Position numbers and translations under genes: made by a program
Shown here: one piece after another, positions 1 through 8,993 of the stretch
Layout of the letters: each line of letters opens with the position of its first letter
Position numbering within the stretch: position 1 is the first letter of the stretch
Assembly: GCA_947627255.1 (NCBI GenBank)
Contig: CANQVI010000001.1
Location: forward strand, 84,899-133,193
Source of the DNA: an uncultured Clostridia bacterium
GTDB lineage: Bacteria > Bacillota > Clostridia > TANB77 > CAG-465
Direction: 5' to 3'
Length of the DNA stretch: 48,295 nucleotides
Notes under the pieces: model-generated
What the model was told of the DNA's origin: nothing
Database searches by the model: none
Seen by the model: the letters and a program-made list of their open reading frames with translations, nothing else

Positions 1-55
1 ATTTATTTCAAAATAGATTATTTGGTAAAGTTAATTAAAGAAAAAAAGAAGGAGG

Positions 56-721
56 ATGAAAAAAATGAAATTTGAAGAGTTTTTAAATTATGTAAAAAGT
101 GTTGGTGGGGTTGATACAGACGGTTATTACGGAAAACAATGTATGGATTTGTGGAATTATTATTGCAGAGAGGTTTTAGGTATAACAGATAATATGGGAG
201 CTTTATATGCAAAAGACATATTAAATAATTCTAATGTTGCTAAATATTTTAAAATTGTAAAAAACGATCCTGATTATATTCCACCAAAGGGAGCTGTAGC
301 TAATTGGCAAGGTTTCAATTATGGACATGTTGGAATTGTGTTAGAAGCTAATATAAATAATTTTAAATGTTTAGAACAAAACTGGAGTGGAAAATGTGAA
401 TTAAGTGAAACATTACACAATTATTTTGATGGTACCCCACTTTATTTCTTTGAGCCATATAACAGAAAAAATATAGATGTGCCTCAAAATAAAAGAACAC
501 ATATACATCTACCAGCTAGTGTAAGAACATGGAGAATTTATCCGTTAAATAAAGCACCTGTAGTTGGTAATGAATGTGGTCAATTGTTGCCATCTAAATT
601 CGGCGGATTGGACTATGATGTTATTCGTTGGGTACAGGAAAATGTTGCTGTTATAAAAACTCGTGATTGGGGAGAAGTTCAAATTTATGTTGGTGCAGAT
701 ACTGATGCAATAATAAGCTAG
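56..721 (+). CDS. CHAP-domain endolysin / cell-wall amidase, phage type
   Basis: N-terminal CHAP signature (YGKQCMDLWNYYC ... GHVGIVLE ... LEQNW) plus a C-terminal SH3-like region; SD aggagg just upstream. Confidence 0.8.
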   Translation: MKKMKFEEFLNYVKSVGGVDTDGYYGKQCMDLWNYYCREVLGITDNMGALYAKDILNNSNVAKYFKIVKNDPDYIPPKGAVANWQGFNYGHVGIVLEANINNFKCLEQNWSGKCELSETLHNYFDGTPLYFFEPYNRKNIDVPQNKRTHIHLPASVRTWRIYPLNKAPVVGNECGQLLPSKFGGLDYDVIRWVQENVAVIKTRDWGEVQIYVGADTDAIIS

Positions 722-825
722 AAAAGTAATTTAAAAATTTTATTACGTAAGACGCGATTTGCTTCTCATATAAAACCATGTTATAATTTATTTATATACA
801 AGATAGAGAAAGAGAGGCGAATGAA

Positions 826-1011
826 TTGATTGAAGAATTTTTTTGCAAATTCTACGGTAAAAAAGTTAAGACCGAAACAGTAAAACTTAAACCACAGCTA
901 AGCGAAAATTCAAGTTATAGAATACAGAGTTTTAGATGTAGCGAAGAAAATAATTGTGAAAATTACAAAAAACGACAATGTGAATATATAAATAATATTA
1001 AACGTAAATAG
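826..1011 (+). CDS. small Cys-containing hypothetical protein (TTG start)
   Basis: 61-aa ORF with SD-like gagagagg upstream; no recognised family. Confidence 0.45.
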   Translation: MIEEFFCKFYGKKVKTETVKLKPQLSENSSYRIQSFRCSEENNCENYKKRQCEYINNIKRK

Positions 1012-1035
1012 TATCACAAAAAAATATAGGTTATA

Positions 1036-1059
1036 TTTTTAATGCAATTTTTAATGCAA
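1036..1059. repeat. perfect tandem 12-bp repeat TTTTTAATGCAA x2
   Basis: 1036-1047 and 1048-1059 are identical. Confidence 0.8.
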
Positions 1060-1132
1060 CTATATAGCAATTTTATGCGTTTTATAGTTATACATAGAAT
1101 TTTTATATATGAAAATATAGCTATTTAGCAAG

Positions 1133-1165
1133 TAATAGAAAATATTAGCTTTTAATAGAAAATAT
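1133..1165. repeat. direct repeat TAATAGAAAATAT x2, 20-bp period
   Basis: 1133-1145 and 1153-1165 are identical; directly before the putative att site. Confidence 0.75.
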
Positions 1166-1170
1166 ATTCT

Positions 1171-1185
1171 CAGCCAGCCCAGCCA
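1171..1185 (+). other. candidate attachment-site core: tRNA-Gln 3'-end remnant CAGCCAGCCCAGCCA
   Basis: One mismatch to the 3' end of the intact tRNA-Gln at 4301-4375 (CAGCTAGCCCAGCCA), followed by a terminator hairpin; no tRNA body upstream. Confidence 0.65.
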
Positions 1186-1191
1186 AATTTA

Positions 1192-1237
1192 AGCCTTTAT
1201 AATCCTTGAAATATAGGTATTATAAAGGTTATTTTTT
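1192..1237 (+). terminator. Rho-independent terminator
   Basis: CCTTTATAAT ... ATTATAAAGG followed by TTATTTTTT. Confidence 0.7.
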
Positions 1238-1319
1238 GTAACAATTAATAGTAAAATAGGTTACCGTGTACCTATAAGTGTACTAAAATCAACTACATTT
1301 TAAAATATAATAAGTGTAG

Positions 1320-1511
1320 GTGATTGATGTGGAAAAACTAGTAATACAGCAAGGCGGAAAAGGAAGCGATACTTTAACAAGAACAATAAGAATAAGCGGA
1401 AGTTCTTATGACGAAATAACAAAATTAGCAGAAAAAAATCATATAACATTTAATAATGTGGTAAATCAATTAATTGAGTATGCTTTAAATAATGTAGAGG
1501 ATAAGCAATAG
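1320..1511 (+). CDS. small ribbon-helix-helix-like protein
   Basis: 63 aa, pattern TLTRTIRISGSSYDEITKLAEKNHITFNNVVNQLIEYAL resembles Arc/MetJ-type RHH proteins. Confidence 0.5.
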   Translation: MIDVEKLVIQQGGKGSDTLTRTIRISGSSYDEITKLAEKNHITFNNVVNQLIEYALNNVEDKQ

Positions 1512-1536
1512 TAGTATTAATACTATTGCTTTTTTA
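1503..1536 (+). terminator. Rho-independent terminator
   Basis: AAGCAATAGTA gtattaa TACTATTGCTT + T run. Confidence 0.8.
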
Positions 1537-1575
1537 TTTAATCATTTATATAATATTAATTATGGGGGAAATATA

Positions 1576-2190
1576 ATGAGTAAGAAAAATATATTGCTAA
1601 CTGTAACATCAATTATTTTGTTTATAATATTAGCTATTGCAATAAGTGCAGAATATTTGTCTGGCTTTGAGTCATGGGTATATAATGAAAGTACAGAACA
1701 TATGAACAATATATTAACTACTATACTAATTATAATAACTAATATAGGTGGACCAATAGGAGTATCGATTGTTTGTTTAACTGTATTACTTGTACCAAAA
1801 TTTAGACAAAAAGTTGGAATACCAGCTAGTTTAAGTGTAATTTGTGCATTTATACTAAATATAATTTTAAAAAGATGTTTTGCAAGAGAAAGACCTAATA
1901 TTTTGCAATTAGTATCTGAAAAGTCATATAGTTTTCCATCAGGCCATGCAATGGTTAACATGGCATTATATGCAATATTAATAATATACGCATATAAATT
2001 AATAGAAAATAGAAAGATAAAATGGACATTAATAAGTATAATGAGCATTTTAATATTAGCAATAGGATTTACTAGAATATATTTAGGTGTACATTATGCA
2101 GGTGATATACTAGGAGGATGGCTGCTTGGATTTGCAGTATGTATGTTAATATATATGATAATGAAAAAGACAACTATAAATGATGATTAA
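1576..2190 (+). CDS. PAP2 family phosphatase, membrane
   Basis: KRCFARERPN ... SFPSGHAM ... RIYLGVHYAGDILGGW: the three PAP2 motifs; multiple TM segments. Confidence 0.92.
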   Translation: MSKKNILLTVTSIILFIILAIAISAEYLSGFESWVYNESTEHMNNILTTILIIITNIGGPIGVSIVCLTVLLVPKFRQKVGIPASLSVICAFILNIILKRCFARERPNILQLVSEKSYSFPSGHAMVNMALYAILIIYAYKLIENRKIKWTLISIMSILILAIGFTRIYLGVHYAGDILGGWLLGFAVCMLIYMIMKKTTINDD

Positions 2191-2195
2191 TTAAA

Positions 2196-2233
2196 AGTGG
2201 TTCGAAAATCCATCCCACTATAAAAAACTAGGA
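2196..2233 (+). promoter_or_regulatory. preQ1-I riboswitch, translational type
   Basis: AGTGGTTCGAAAATCCATCCCACTATAAAAAACTAGG: P1 AGTGG/CCACT, GGTTC, CATCCCAC and A-rich tail AAAAAACTAGG overlapping the SD of the downstream transporter. Confidence 0.85.
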
Positions 2234-2242
2234 GTGATAAGA

Positions 2243-2914
2243 ATGAATGAAGTATTATTAATAATAGAGGTAATTGTAGTATTTTCATTACTACTTATAG
2301 CTAAAAAATGTTTTGGAAAAAGTGGTATATTTGCATGGATAGCTTTTGCAACTGTATTTGCGAATATACAAGTTACTAAAACTGTAAATTTATTAGGACT
2401 TAGCTCAACATTAGGAAGTGTATTATTTTCTTCTGTATTTTTAGCTACTGATATTTTAAATGAATGCTATAGTGTTAAAGATAGTAAAAAAGGAGTGTAC
2501 ATAGGACTATTTGCAGTAATAAGCTATATAATAGTTTCTCAAATAACATTAGCTTTTGTTCCTAATTCTACAGATATTATGAACAGTGCAATGAAACAAA
2601 TATTTACTTTAGCACCTCGTGTATGTTTATCTAGTGTTGTAATGTTCTTTTTTTCAAATATTGCAGACGTATATTTATATGAAAAGCTAAAACAGGTATT
2701 TAATAATAAAAAGATGTGGCTTAGAAATAACATTTCTACAATAGTCTGTAATTGTTTAGAAAATTTTATGTTTGTATTTGGCGCTTTTTTATTTGTATAT
2801 CCTTTCAGTGAAGTAGTTATGATAGCTATAACTACTTGTATAATAGAAATTATTGTTGCACTATTAGATACTCCATTTTTATATTTAGCAAAGAAAATAA
2901 AGGATATAGAATAA
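2243..2914 (+). CDS. queuosine precursor transporter, VUT/YhhQ family (COG1738-like)
   Basis: FATVFANIQVTKTVNLLG ... LFSSVFLATDILNECYSVKDSKKGVYIGLF is typical of the VUT family; preceded by a preQ1 riboswitch; ATG after SD AGGAG. Confidence 0.88.
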   Translation: MNEVLLIIEVIVVFSLLLIAKKCFGKSGIFAWIAFATVFANIQVTKTVNLLGLSSTLGSVLFSSVFLATDILNECYSVKDSKKGVYIGLFAVISYIIVSQITLAFVPNSTDIMNSAMKQIFTLAPRVCLSSVVMFFFSNIADVYLYEKLKQVFNNKKMWLRNNISTIVCNCLENFMFVFGAFLFVYPFSEVVMIAITTCIIEIIVALLDTPFLYLAKKIKDIE

Positions 2915-2930
2915 ATTTTGGAGGTAGAAT

Positions 2931-3173
2931 ATGAAAATTCTTTTAAAAGTTTTAGAAATTATAGTAGCTATAATGTTATGGATAGGAGTAGTATTTTTAA
3001 CATTCGAGCTTATAGATATGGCCAAAAATATGGACCCATGGGGACTTACTTTTGCTTTTGCTATATTGCCTGTTGGCGGAGTTACAATGTTATTTTTATG
3101 CTTAGCTGTACTTTTAACTATAGTTATATTTAAGGGGAAAAATAAAAAGGTAGAAGAAAAGAAGAATGAGTAA
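2931..3173 (+). CDS. small membrane protein, hypothetical
   Basis: 80 aa, two predicted TM segments; SD ggaggt upstream. Confidence 0.65.
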   Translation: MKILLKVLEIIVAIMLWIGVVFLTFELIDMAKNMDPWGLTFAFAILPVGGVTMLFLCLAVLLTIVIFKGKNKKVEEKKNE

Positions 3174-3191
3174 TCTTATTGGAGGAAAAAA

Positions 3192-3611
3192 ATGAAATGG
3201 AATCAAATATTACCAGAGCTTGATGTGTTTAATTTAGAAGAAAGCCTACATTTTTATATAGACTTAATTGGATTTAAGGTAGTATATGAAAGAGAAGAAA
3301 ACAAGTTTGCTTTTATACAGTTAGAAGATGTAGAGCTTATGTTACAACAAATAGATGAAGAAAATAATAAATGGGAAACTGGTAAATTAGAATATCCACT
3401 TGGTGTTGGAATAAATTTTCAAATAGATGTGAAAAATGTGGAAAAAATATATAAAAAATTAAATGAAGAAAATTATAAAATATTTGCAGATATGGAAGAA
3501 AACTGGTATAGAAAAGATAATATTCTAATTGGTTGTAAAGAATTTTTAGTGCAAGATCCAAATGGTTATTTGCTAAGATTTAGTCAAGATATAGGAGAAA
3601 GGAAAATATAA
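3192..3611 (+). CDS. VOC / glyoxalase-bleomycin resistance family protein
   Basis: LPELDVFNLEESLHFYIDLIGFKVVYEREENKFAFIQLEDVELMLQQ ... VQDPNGYLLRFSQ. Confidence 0.85.
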   Translation: MKWNQILPELDVFNLEESLHFYIDLIGFKVVYEREENKFAFIQLEDVELMLQQIDEENNKWETGKLEYPLGVGINFQIDVKNVEKIYKKLNEENYKIFADMEENWYRKDNILIGCKEFLVQDPNGYLLRFSQDIGERKI

Positions 3612-3624
3612 AGTTATTATTAAT

Positions 3625-4215
3625 ATGAATGATAATTTATATATTAATGCTAAAAAGAAAGAAATAAGAGAAAAATATTTAGCAATAAGAAAAAATATTA
3701 TAAATCGTGAAGAAAAAACAAAAGAAATATTAGATAGACTATTAAATGATAGTACATATCAAAAGGCAAATACTATAGCACTATTTAAAAGTTTTAATTT
3801 TGAAGTGGATACTAATAGTATTATAGATATTTCATTAAGTAATAACAAGGTAGTTGCTTTACCTAGAATAGAACAAGATGAAATAGTGTTTTATAAAATA
3901 AATTCAAAAAGTATTTTAGTAAAGAATAAATATAAAATAGAAGAACCTATAAGTAAAAAAGATAATTATATAGAAAAAGAAAATATAGATTTAGTTATTG
4001 TACCAGGTTTGTGTTTTGATAGAAGTGGCAATAGACTAGGATATGGAAAAGGGTTTTATGATAGATTCCTATCTGGTACTAGTATAAGGACAATAGCTAT
4101 ATGTTTTGATGAACAATTATTAGATGAAGGATTACTGCCAGCTTCAAATAGTGATGTAAAGATAGAAGAAATTATAACAAATAAGGAAAAAATAAAAATA
4201 ACCAAGCTCAAATAG
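3625..4215 (+). CDS. 5-formyltetrahydrofolate cyclo-ligase
   Basis: LVIVPGLCFDRSGNRLGYGKGFYDRFLS signature. Confidence 0.93.
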   Translation: MNDNLYINAKKKEIREKYLAIRKNIINREEKTKEILDRLLNDSTYQKANTIALFKSFNFEVDTNSIIDISLSNNKVVALPRIEQDEIVFYKINSKSILVKNKYKIEEPISKKDNYIEKENIDLVIVPGLCFDRSGNRLGYGKGFYDRFLSGTSIRTIAICFDEQLLDEGLLPASNSDVKIEEIITNKEKIKITKLK

Positions 4216-4240
4216 AGTTTGGTTATTATATTTATTTTTT
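4199..4240 (+). terminator. Rho-independent terminator
   Basis: AACCAAGCTC aaata GAGTTTGGTT followed by a T-rich tract. Confidence 0.65.
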
Positions 4241-4300
4241 TGATTGCATAATATAAATAATTGTGGTAAAATCTATGATATGTGAAATATTTATATTTAA

Positions 4301-4375
4301 TGGGCTATCGCCAAGTGGTAAGGCATCGGACTCTGACTCCGACATTCGCTGGTTCGAATCCAGCTAGCCCAGCCA
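4301..4375 (+). tRNA. tRNA-Gln(CUG)
   Basis: Acceptor TGGGCTA/TAGCCCA, anticodon arm TCGGA-CTCTGAC-TCCGA (anticodon CTG), T-arm GCTGG-TTCGAAT-CCAGC, encoded CCA. Confidence 0.95.
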
Positions 4376-4407
4376 AAAATCTGTAAATATTTTACAGGTT
4401 TTTATTG
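4376..4407 (+). terminator. Rho-independent terminator of the tRNA
   Basis: AAATCTGTAAA tat TTTACAGGTTTTT. Confidence 0.75.
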
Positions 4408-4424
4408 TTTATAGGAGGTACATT

Positions 4425-6014
4425 ATGAAAAATATACTTGAAATTAGTAAAATGTTAAATATTCCTGAGGATGAAATAGAATGCTACGGAAAATATAAGG
4501 CAAAAATATCAGATGAATATTATAAGAAATTAGAGGATAAGAAAAATGGAAAACTAATATTAATGACCTCAATAAATCCTACACCATTTGGAGAAGGAAA
4601 AACAACTCAATCTATTGGACTTGCTATGGGGCTAAGTAAAATAGGGAAAAAAGGTATAGTAGTTTTAAGAGAACCTTCACTTGGACCTGTTTTTGGAATA
4701 AAAGGTGGTGCAATTGGTGGAGGAAAAGCTACTGTAGAACCACAAGAAGATATTAATTTACATTTTAATGGAGATTTTCATGCTATAACATCAGCAAATA
4801 ATTTGCTATGTTCAGTAGTGGATAATCATATTTTTAATGGAAATGAATTAAGAATAGATAAAGATACTATATGCATAAAAAGAGCAATAGATATGAATGA
4901 TAGATCTTTAAGAGATATAACAGTTAATGGTAAAAAATTAGAATATAATACAGGATTCGAGATAACTGCTGCGTGTGAAGTAATGGCAGTATGTTGTCTT
5001 GCAGAAGATAAAGAAAATTTAAGAGAAATGCTTGGAAATATATTAGTTGCTTATGACTTAGATGGAAATCCTGTATATGCTAGACAATTAGAAGTTGTTG
5101 GTGCAATGATGGCGTTATTAAAAGATACATTAAAGCCAAATTTAGTTCAAACAGCAGAAGAAACACCTTGTATTGTTCATTTAGGACCATTTGCAAATAT
5201 TGCACATGGATGTAATTCAGTAGTTGCCACAAAACTTGGATTAAAATTAGCAGATTATTGTGTAGTAGAAGCAGGATTTGGCTCAGATTTAGGTGCTGAA
5301 AAATTTATGGACATAAAATGTAGAAAAGCCGGATTAGTTCCAGACTTAGCTATCATAGTTGCAACTGTAAAAGCATTAAAATATAACGGATATATGGATA
5401 TGCAAAATATTAATGAAGTAAATATGGAAGCCTTAGAAAAAGGAATAGTAAATTTAGCAAAACATATTGAAAATATGAAGAAATATAACGTTCCAGTTAT
5501 GGTATGTATAAATAATTATGAAACAGATGCACCTGAGGAAATAGAATATATAAGAGAATTTGTAAAAAAATATAATATACCAGTTGAAATTTCAAGAGCA
5601 TATACACAAGGCTCTAATGGAACAGTAGAATTTGCAGAAAAAGTTGTTAATATGCTTGATGAAACAACTTCAAATTATGAACCATTATATAGCTTAGATT
5701 TATCTATAGAAGATAAAATAAATAAGATATGTAAAGAAATTTATGGAGCAAAAGATGTTGTATTTTTAGATGACGCAAAAGCTAATATTGCAAAAGCTAA
5801 ACAATTTGGATATAATAGTTTACCAGTATGCATAGCTAAAACACCTGCATCTTTAACAGATGATGCTAAGATATTAGGTAGACCAACAGATTTTGTTGTT
5901 ACAATAAGAGATATAAAAATAAGCTCTGGTGCCGGATTTATTGTAGCATATGCTGGTAATATTATGACACTTCCAGGGCTTGGAAAATCTTCAAAATATA
6001 AAGACTTTAGATAA
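4425..6014 (+). CDS. fhs: formate--tetrahydrofolate ligase
   Basis: MTSINPTPFGEGKTTQSIGLAMGLSKIGKK; EPSLGPVFGIKGGAIGGGKATVEPQEDINLHFNGDFHAITSANNLL; full length. Confidence 0.97.
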   Translation: MKNILEISKMLNIPEDEIECYGKYKAKISDEYYKKLEDKKNGKLILMTSINPTPFGEGKTTQSIGLAMGLSKIGKKGIVVLREPSLGPVFGIKGGAIGGGKATVEPQEDINLHFNGDFHAITSANNLLCSVVDNHIFNGNELRIDKDTICIKRAIDMNDRSLRDITVNGKKLEYNTGFEITAACEVMAVCCLAEDKENLREMLGNILVAYDLDGNPVYARQLEVVGAMMALLKDTLKPNLVQTAEETPCIVHLGPFANIAHGCNSVVATKLGLKLADYCVVEAGFGSDLGAEKFMDIKCRKAGLVPDLAIIVATVKALKYNGYMDMQNINEVNMEALEKGIVNLAKHIENMKKYNVPVMVCINNYETDAPEEIEYIREFVKKYNIPVEISRAYTQGSNGTVEFAEKVVNMLDETTSNYEPLYSLDLSIEDKINKICKEIYGAKDVVFLDDAKANIAKAKQFGYNSLPVCIAKTPASLTDDAKILGRPTDFVVTIRDIKISSGAGFIVAYAGNIMTLPGLGKSSKYKDFR

Positions 6015-6033
6015 TAAAGTCTTTACTTTTTTT
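6000..6033 (+). terminator. Rho-independent terminator
   Basis: AAAGACTTT ... AAAGTCTTT + T run. Confidence 0.8.
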
Positions 6034-6083
6034 ATCTTTTATTATATTATATAATTGTAAAAATTAAAGTGAGGTAAGTTATT

Positions 6084-7574
6084 ATGCAAATAAATGTAAT
6101 AATGCAAAAAGAAAATGAAAATACAATAGCCAGTGCTATTTCATCATGTCTAGAAAAAAATGCTAAAAAAGCATATTTTTTTGTTGGTAATTTTAAAGAA
6201 ACAGGTTACAAAATTATTGAGGAAGATTTAATAGATATAAAAACAAAATTGTTTTTTGCTATTGGAATAGATAAGAAAACAACAACTAAAAGTATGCTTG
6301 AAGGATTATTAGATTATACTGATGATGTATATTATTATTCAAATAATAACATAAATGAGTATGTTTCTAATATTTGCATATTTGAATATTCAGATAGTGT
6401 AGAAATGTATATTTGTACATCTAATCTATCAGAAAGTGGAATACAAACAGATTTATCATTATACACTAAAATAGTATATAATTTAAAAGATGCAAAAGAA
6501 AAGCAAGATTATAAAAATCAAATTAAGGAATTATTAAAAATTGTAGAATTAGATGGCTTTAATAAGTTAAATAAACAGGCTATATCAAATCTTGTAGAAC
6601 AAAAAGAAATATTTACAACACGTCAATATAATCATAATGTTATGAGTATATCAGAACTTTTAGGGAAAAAGCCAAAAGCTAATGATAATGGAAACAAAGA
6701 AAAATTATCAAAAGAAGAAATAGATGATGTATATGCAAAAGATGTTCAAATACCAAAAATAGATTTATCAGATATATCTCTTGATATAGATATTCCAACT
6801 GAAGAAATTGCAAAAGATGCAAAAAAAGAAGAAATTGCTATTGACTATGAAGAAGAAAAAATAACTTTACCTAAAGATATAGAATCATATGAAGAAGTAA
6901 AAAAAGAAGAAAAGAAAGAGAGTAAAATAGATAAAAACAATGAATTATATGATGAATCTATGGAATCAGAAGATATAGATTTAAATAAGACATTGGATAT
7001 AAATAATATGTTATTTTCTAAAGCGGATATTAAATTAGATATAACAGAAGAAAAGAAACCTAAAAAAAGAGCAACTAAAAAAGAAAGTAAAAAAATAGAG
7101 GATGAAGAAGTAGTAAAAGTAAAAAAGGTAAATTTAAATAATGTAACTAATTTAATATTTGAACTACCAGATAAAAATAGCAAAGAGCCAGACAGTATAA
7201 GAGTTCAAAATTATATTAAAACAATGATTCCTGCTTTCTTTGGTCTAGATGATGCTGAAAATGAGGAAATAAATGGAACATTATATAAAGTTAAAAATAT
7301 TGAACTTGAGATAGTAGATGTAAAAGAAAATCAAAGATATGAAGATAAAGAGGCAAAAATTACATATAAGCCTAAACAATCATATTTAACTTTCAATAGC
7401 TCATATTTAAGCAATGTAATGTATAAAGAAAATGATATTGCTAGAATAATAAAACTTAGTGAAAATGTTTATCATGTTGAAGTAATAGATAAAGGAATGC
7501 AAGAATATAAAGTTTGGAAAAAACTTTGCAATCAAAATCTAAAAGCATCAGAAAAGAAATTCGGTGTAATGTAA
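6084..7574 (+). CDS. hypothetical protein: possible degenerate PLD-like N-terminal domain, acidic/Lys-rich linker, conserved-looking C-terminal domain
   Basis: 496 aa; ICIFEYSDSVEMYICTSNLSESGI resembles the motif region of NgoFVII/HKD-type PLD nucleases but lacks the H and K; central low-complexity E/K segment. Confidence 0.5.
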   Translation: MQINVIMQKENENTIASAISSCLEKNAKKAYFFVGNFKETGYKIIEEDLIDIKTKLFFAIGIDKKTTTKSMLEGLLDYTDDVYYYSNNNINEYVSNICIFEYSDSVEMYICTSNLSESGIQTDLSLYTKIVYNLKDAKEKQDYKNQIKELLKIVELDGFNKLNKQAISNLVEQKEIFTTRQYNHNVMSISELLGKKPKANDNGNKEKLSKEEIDDVYAKDVQIPKIDLSDISLDIDIPTEEIAKDAKKEEIAIDYEEEKITLPKDIESYEEVKKEEKKESKIDKNNELYDESMESEDIDLNKTLDINNMLFSKADIKLDITEEKKPKKRATKKESKKIEDEEVVKVKKVNLNNVTNLIFELPDKNSKEPDSIRVQNYIKTMIPAFFGLDDAENEEINGTLYKVKNIELEIVDVKENQRYEDKEAKITYKPKQSYLTFNSSYLSNVMYKENDIARIIKLSENVYHVEVIDKGMQEYKVWKKLCNQNLKASEKKFGVM

Positions 7575-7581
7575 AAAATAA

Positions 7582-7614
7582 AGAGTATACAAGTTTGTAT
7601 ACTCTATTTTTTTT
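7582..7614 (+). terminator. Rho-independent terminator
   Basis: AGAGTATACAA gt TTGTATACTCT + T8. Confidence 0.9.
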
Positions 7615-7681
7615 GTTCTCAACACAGAATATTTTTCTTCCTAACAAAATTCTTTAAACTAATTTTTTTTTTTAATTTTAT

Positions 7682-8413
7682 TTATTGTAAAACAATAAAT
7701 TTCGAATCGCTTAAGTCGTTTATAAGACCTCTAGCTTCATTAACAGCTTCATGATTTATATTATATAAATTAAACATATCTAGGAATTGATACATTCTCA
7801 TAGATAGTATATTTTCCTGATTCAATGTTGCCATTTTACCTAGGAAAGAATGATAATCAACATTATCTTGTAAAATAGTGTTATCATTGTACAATGTACT
7901 TATATATGTATACACTTTTTTAGATAATTTTGAATCAAAATTTCCATTGTTTTTAAGTAACTCTTTATATAATTTATAATCACTTTTCATGTCAAGACTA
8001 TGACGTCCTGTCAATATTTTTTGATATACCTTAACTACATCTTTTACATTTTCACAATCAAGAAGTAAATTAATCTGACCTAGTGATAATTCTGTTATAT
8101 TTTCAATTGTTAGATAATCTAAACAATCAGATATTTTTTCTAAGTAGGTTAGGCCACCATATTTATCGTTTTCTTGAATTGTGTCATTGTATAACAATAC
8201 AACGTATTTAAATAAATTTTTAATAGAACTTTCGTTATAATTTTTCTTGTTTTTTGAACTATTTTTAAAAGCATTAAATAAAGCAGGAGACATTATTATT
8301 TGATTAACATCATCATCAATTAAATATCTCATTTCTAAATTTAATAACTCGTTATTATTAGTTCCTCCTATAGATTTACTTTGTAATCTATTTAATGAAA
8401 TTTTTTTCCCCAT
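7682..8413 (-). CDS. hypothetical protein
   Basis: 243-aa ORF with SD aggagg at its 5' end; no recognised family. Confidence 0.65.
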   Translation of the reverse strand: MGKKISLNRLQSKSIGGTNNNELLNLEMRYLIDDDVNQIIMSPALFNAFKNSSKNKKNYNESSIKNLFKYVVLLYNDTIQENDKYGGLTYLEKISDCLDYLTIENITELSLGQINLLLDCENVKDVVKVYQKILTGRHSLDMKSDYKLYKELLKNNGNFDSKLSKKVYTYISTLYNDNTILQDNVDYHSFLGKMATLNQENILSMRMYQFLDMFNLYNINHEAVNEARGLINDLSDSKFIVLQ

Positions 8414-8500
8414 ATATCCTCCTAATCAATTAAGTTAGGAATAAAAAATAATTCTGCGACATAATTATATCATTAAAATTATGTAAAGTCAACAGAGGCC

Positions 8501-8530
8501 AAAAAAATAAGCCCACAACTAGGTGGACTT
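8501..8530 (-). terminator. Rho-independent terminator (minus strand)
   Basis: Minus strand AAGTCCAC ctagtt GTGGGCTT ATTTTTTT. Confidence 0.7.
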
Positions 8531-8539
8531 ATAAACTTA

Positions 8540-8819
8540 CTAGAAAGTGTGTTGCACTTTGTAAGATATTTCAACATCCTCATAATCATAGTATGGTCTT
8601 TTATATGAATTTGATATTACTTCATCTTCAAATTCCACCATTCTCAAAGACAATATTTCGTCTTTACTATGATTGCTAACGATTAACTCTATAAAACCGT
8701 TCTAAAGTAATAAGTGAATTGATAGTATCGTTAGCCTCAAAAATACTTGTTAAGTATTTTTTTACTTTTCCTCCAAATAAAATTTCATTTTTTTCCCCAT
8801 TTAAACAATTTTGTGACAT
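8540..8819 (-). pseudogene. frameshifted small hypothetical gene (about 93 codons)
   Basis: Strong SD AGGGAGGT then MSQNCLNGEKNEILFGGKVKKYLTSIFEANDTINSLITLERF | IELIVSNHSKDEILSLRMVEFEDEVISNSYKRPYYDYEDVEISYKVQHTF*; removing one T from the T4 run (plus-strand AAAA 8693-8696) restores one ORF. Confidence 0.65.
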
Positions 8820-8993
8820 ATCGTCAACCTCCCTTATTTTATTTGGTTTCTTTCGTACAGGCTAGTTATACTGTAATATTTTTAATGGCATTAGCCCATT
8901 TATTGTACTAATTAAAACTATAATTATATTATAGCACAAACAGTTTACATAATCAACATATTTTGTTAAATATGTTACAAAAATATTAAAAAG

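Noticed and set aside
1036-1165. CRISPR-like short repeats
   Set aside because: Only two copies each of two different short repeats with no regular spacers; better explained as integrase arm sites or simple AT-rich repeats.
1560-2048. 162-aa minus-strand ORF opposite PAP2
   Set aside because: Fully antisense to a gene with the three PAP2 motifs; no SD or motif support.
2918-3133. 71-aa plus-strand ORF overlapping 2931-3173
   Set aside because: Alternate frame of the small membrane protein, which has the better SD spacing and a membrane-like sequence.
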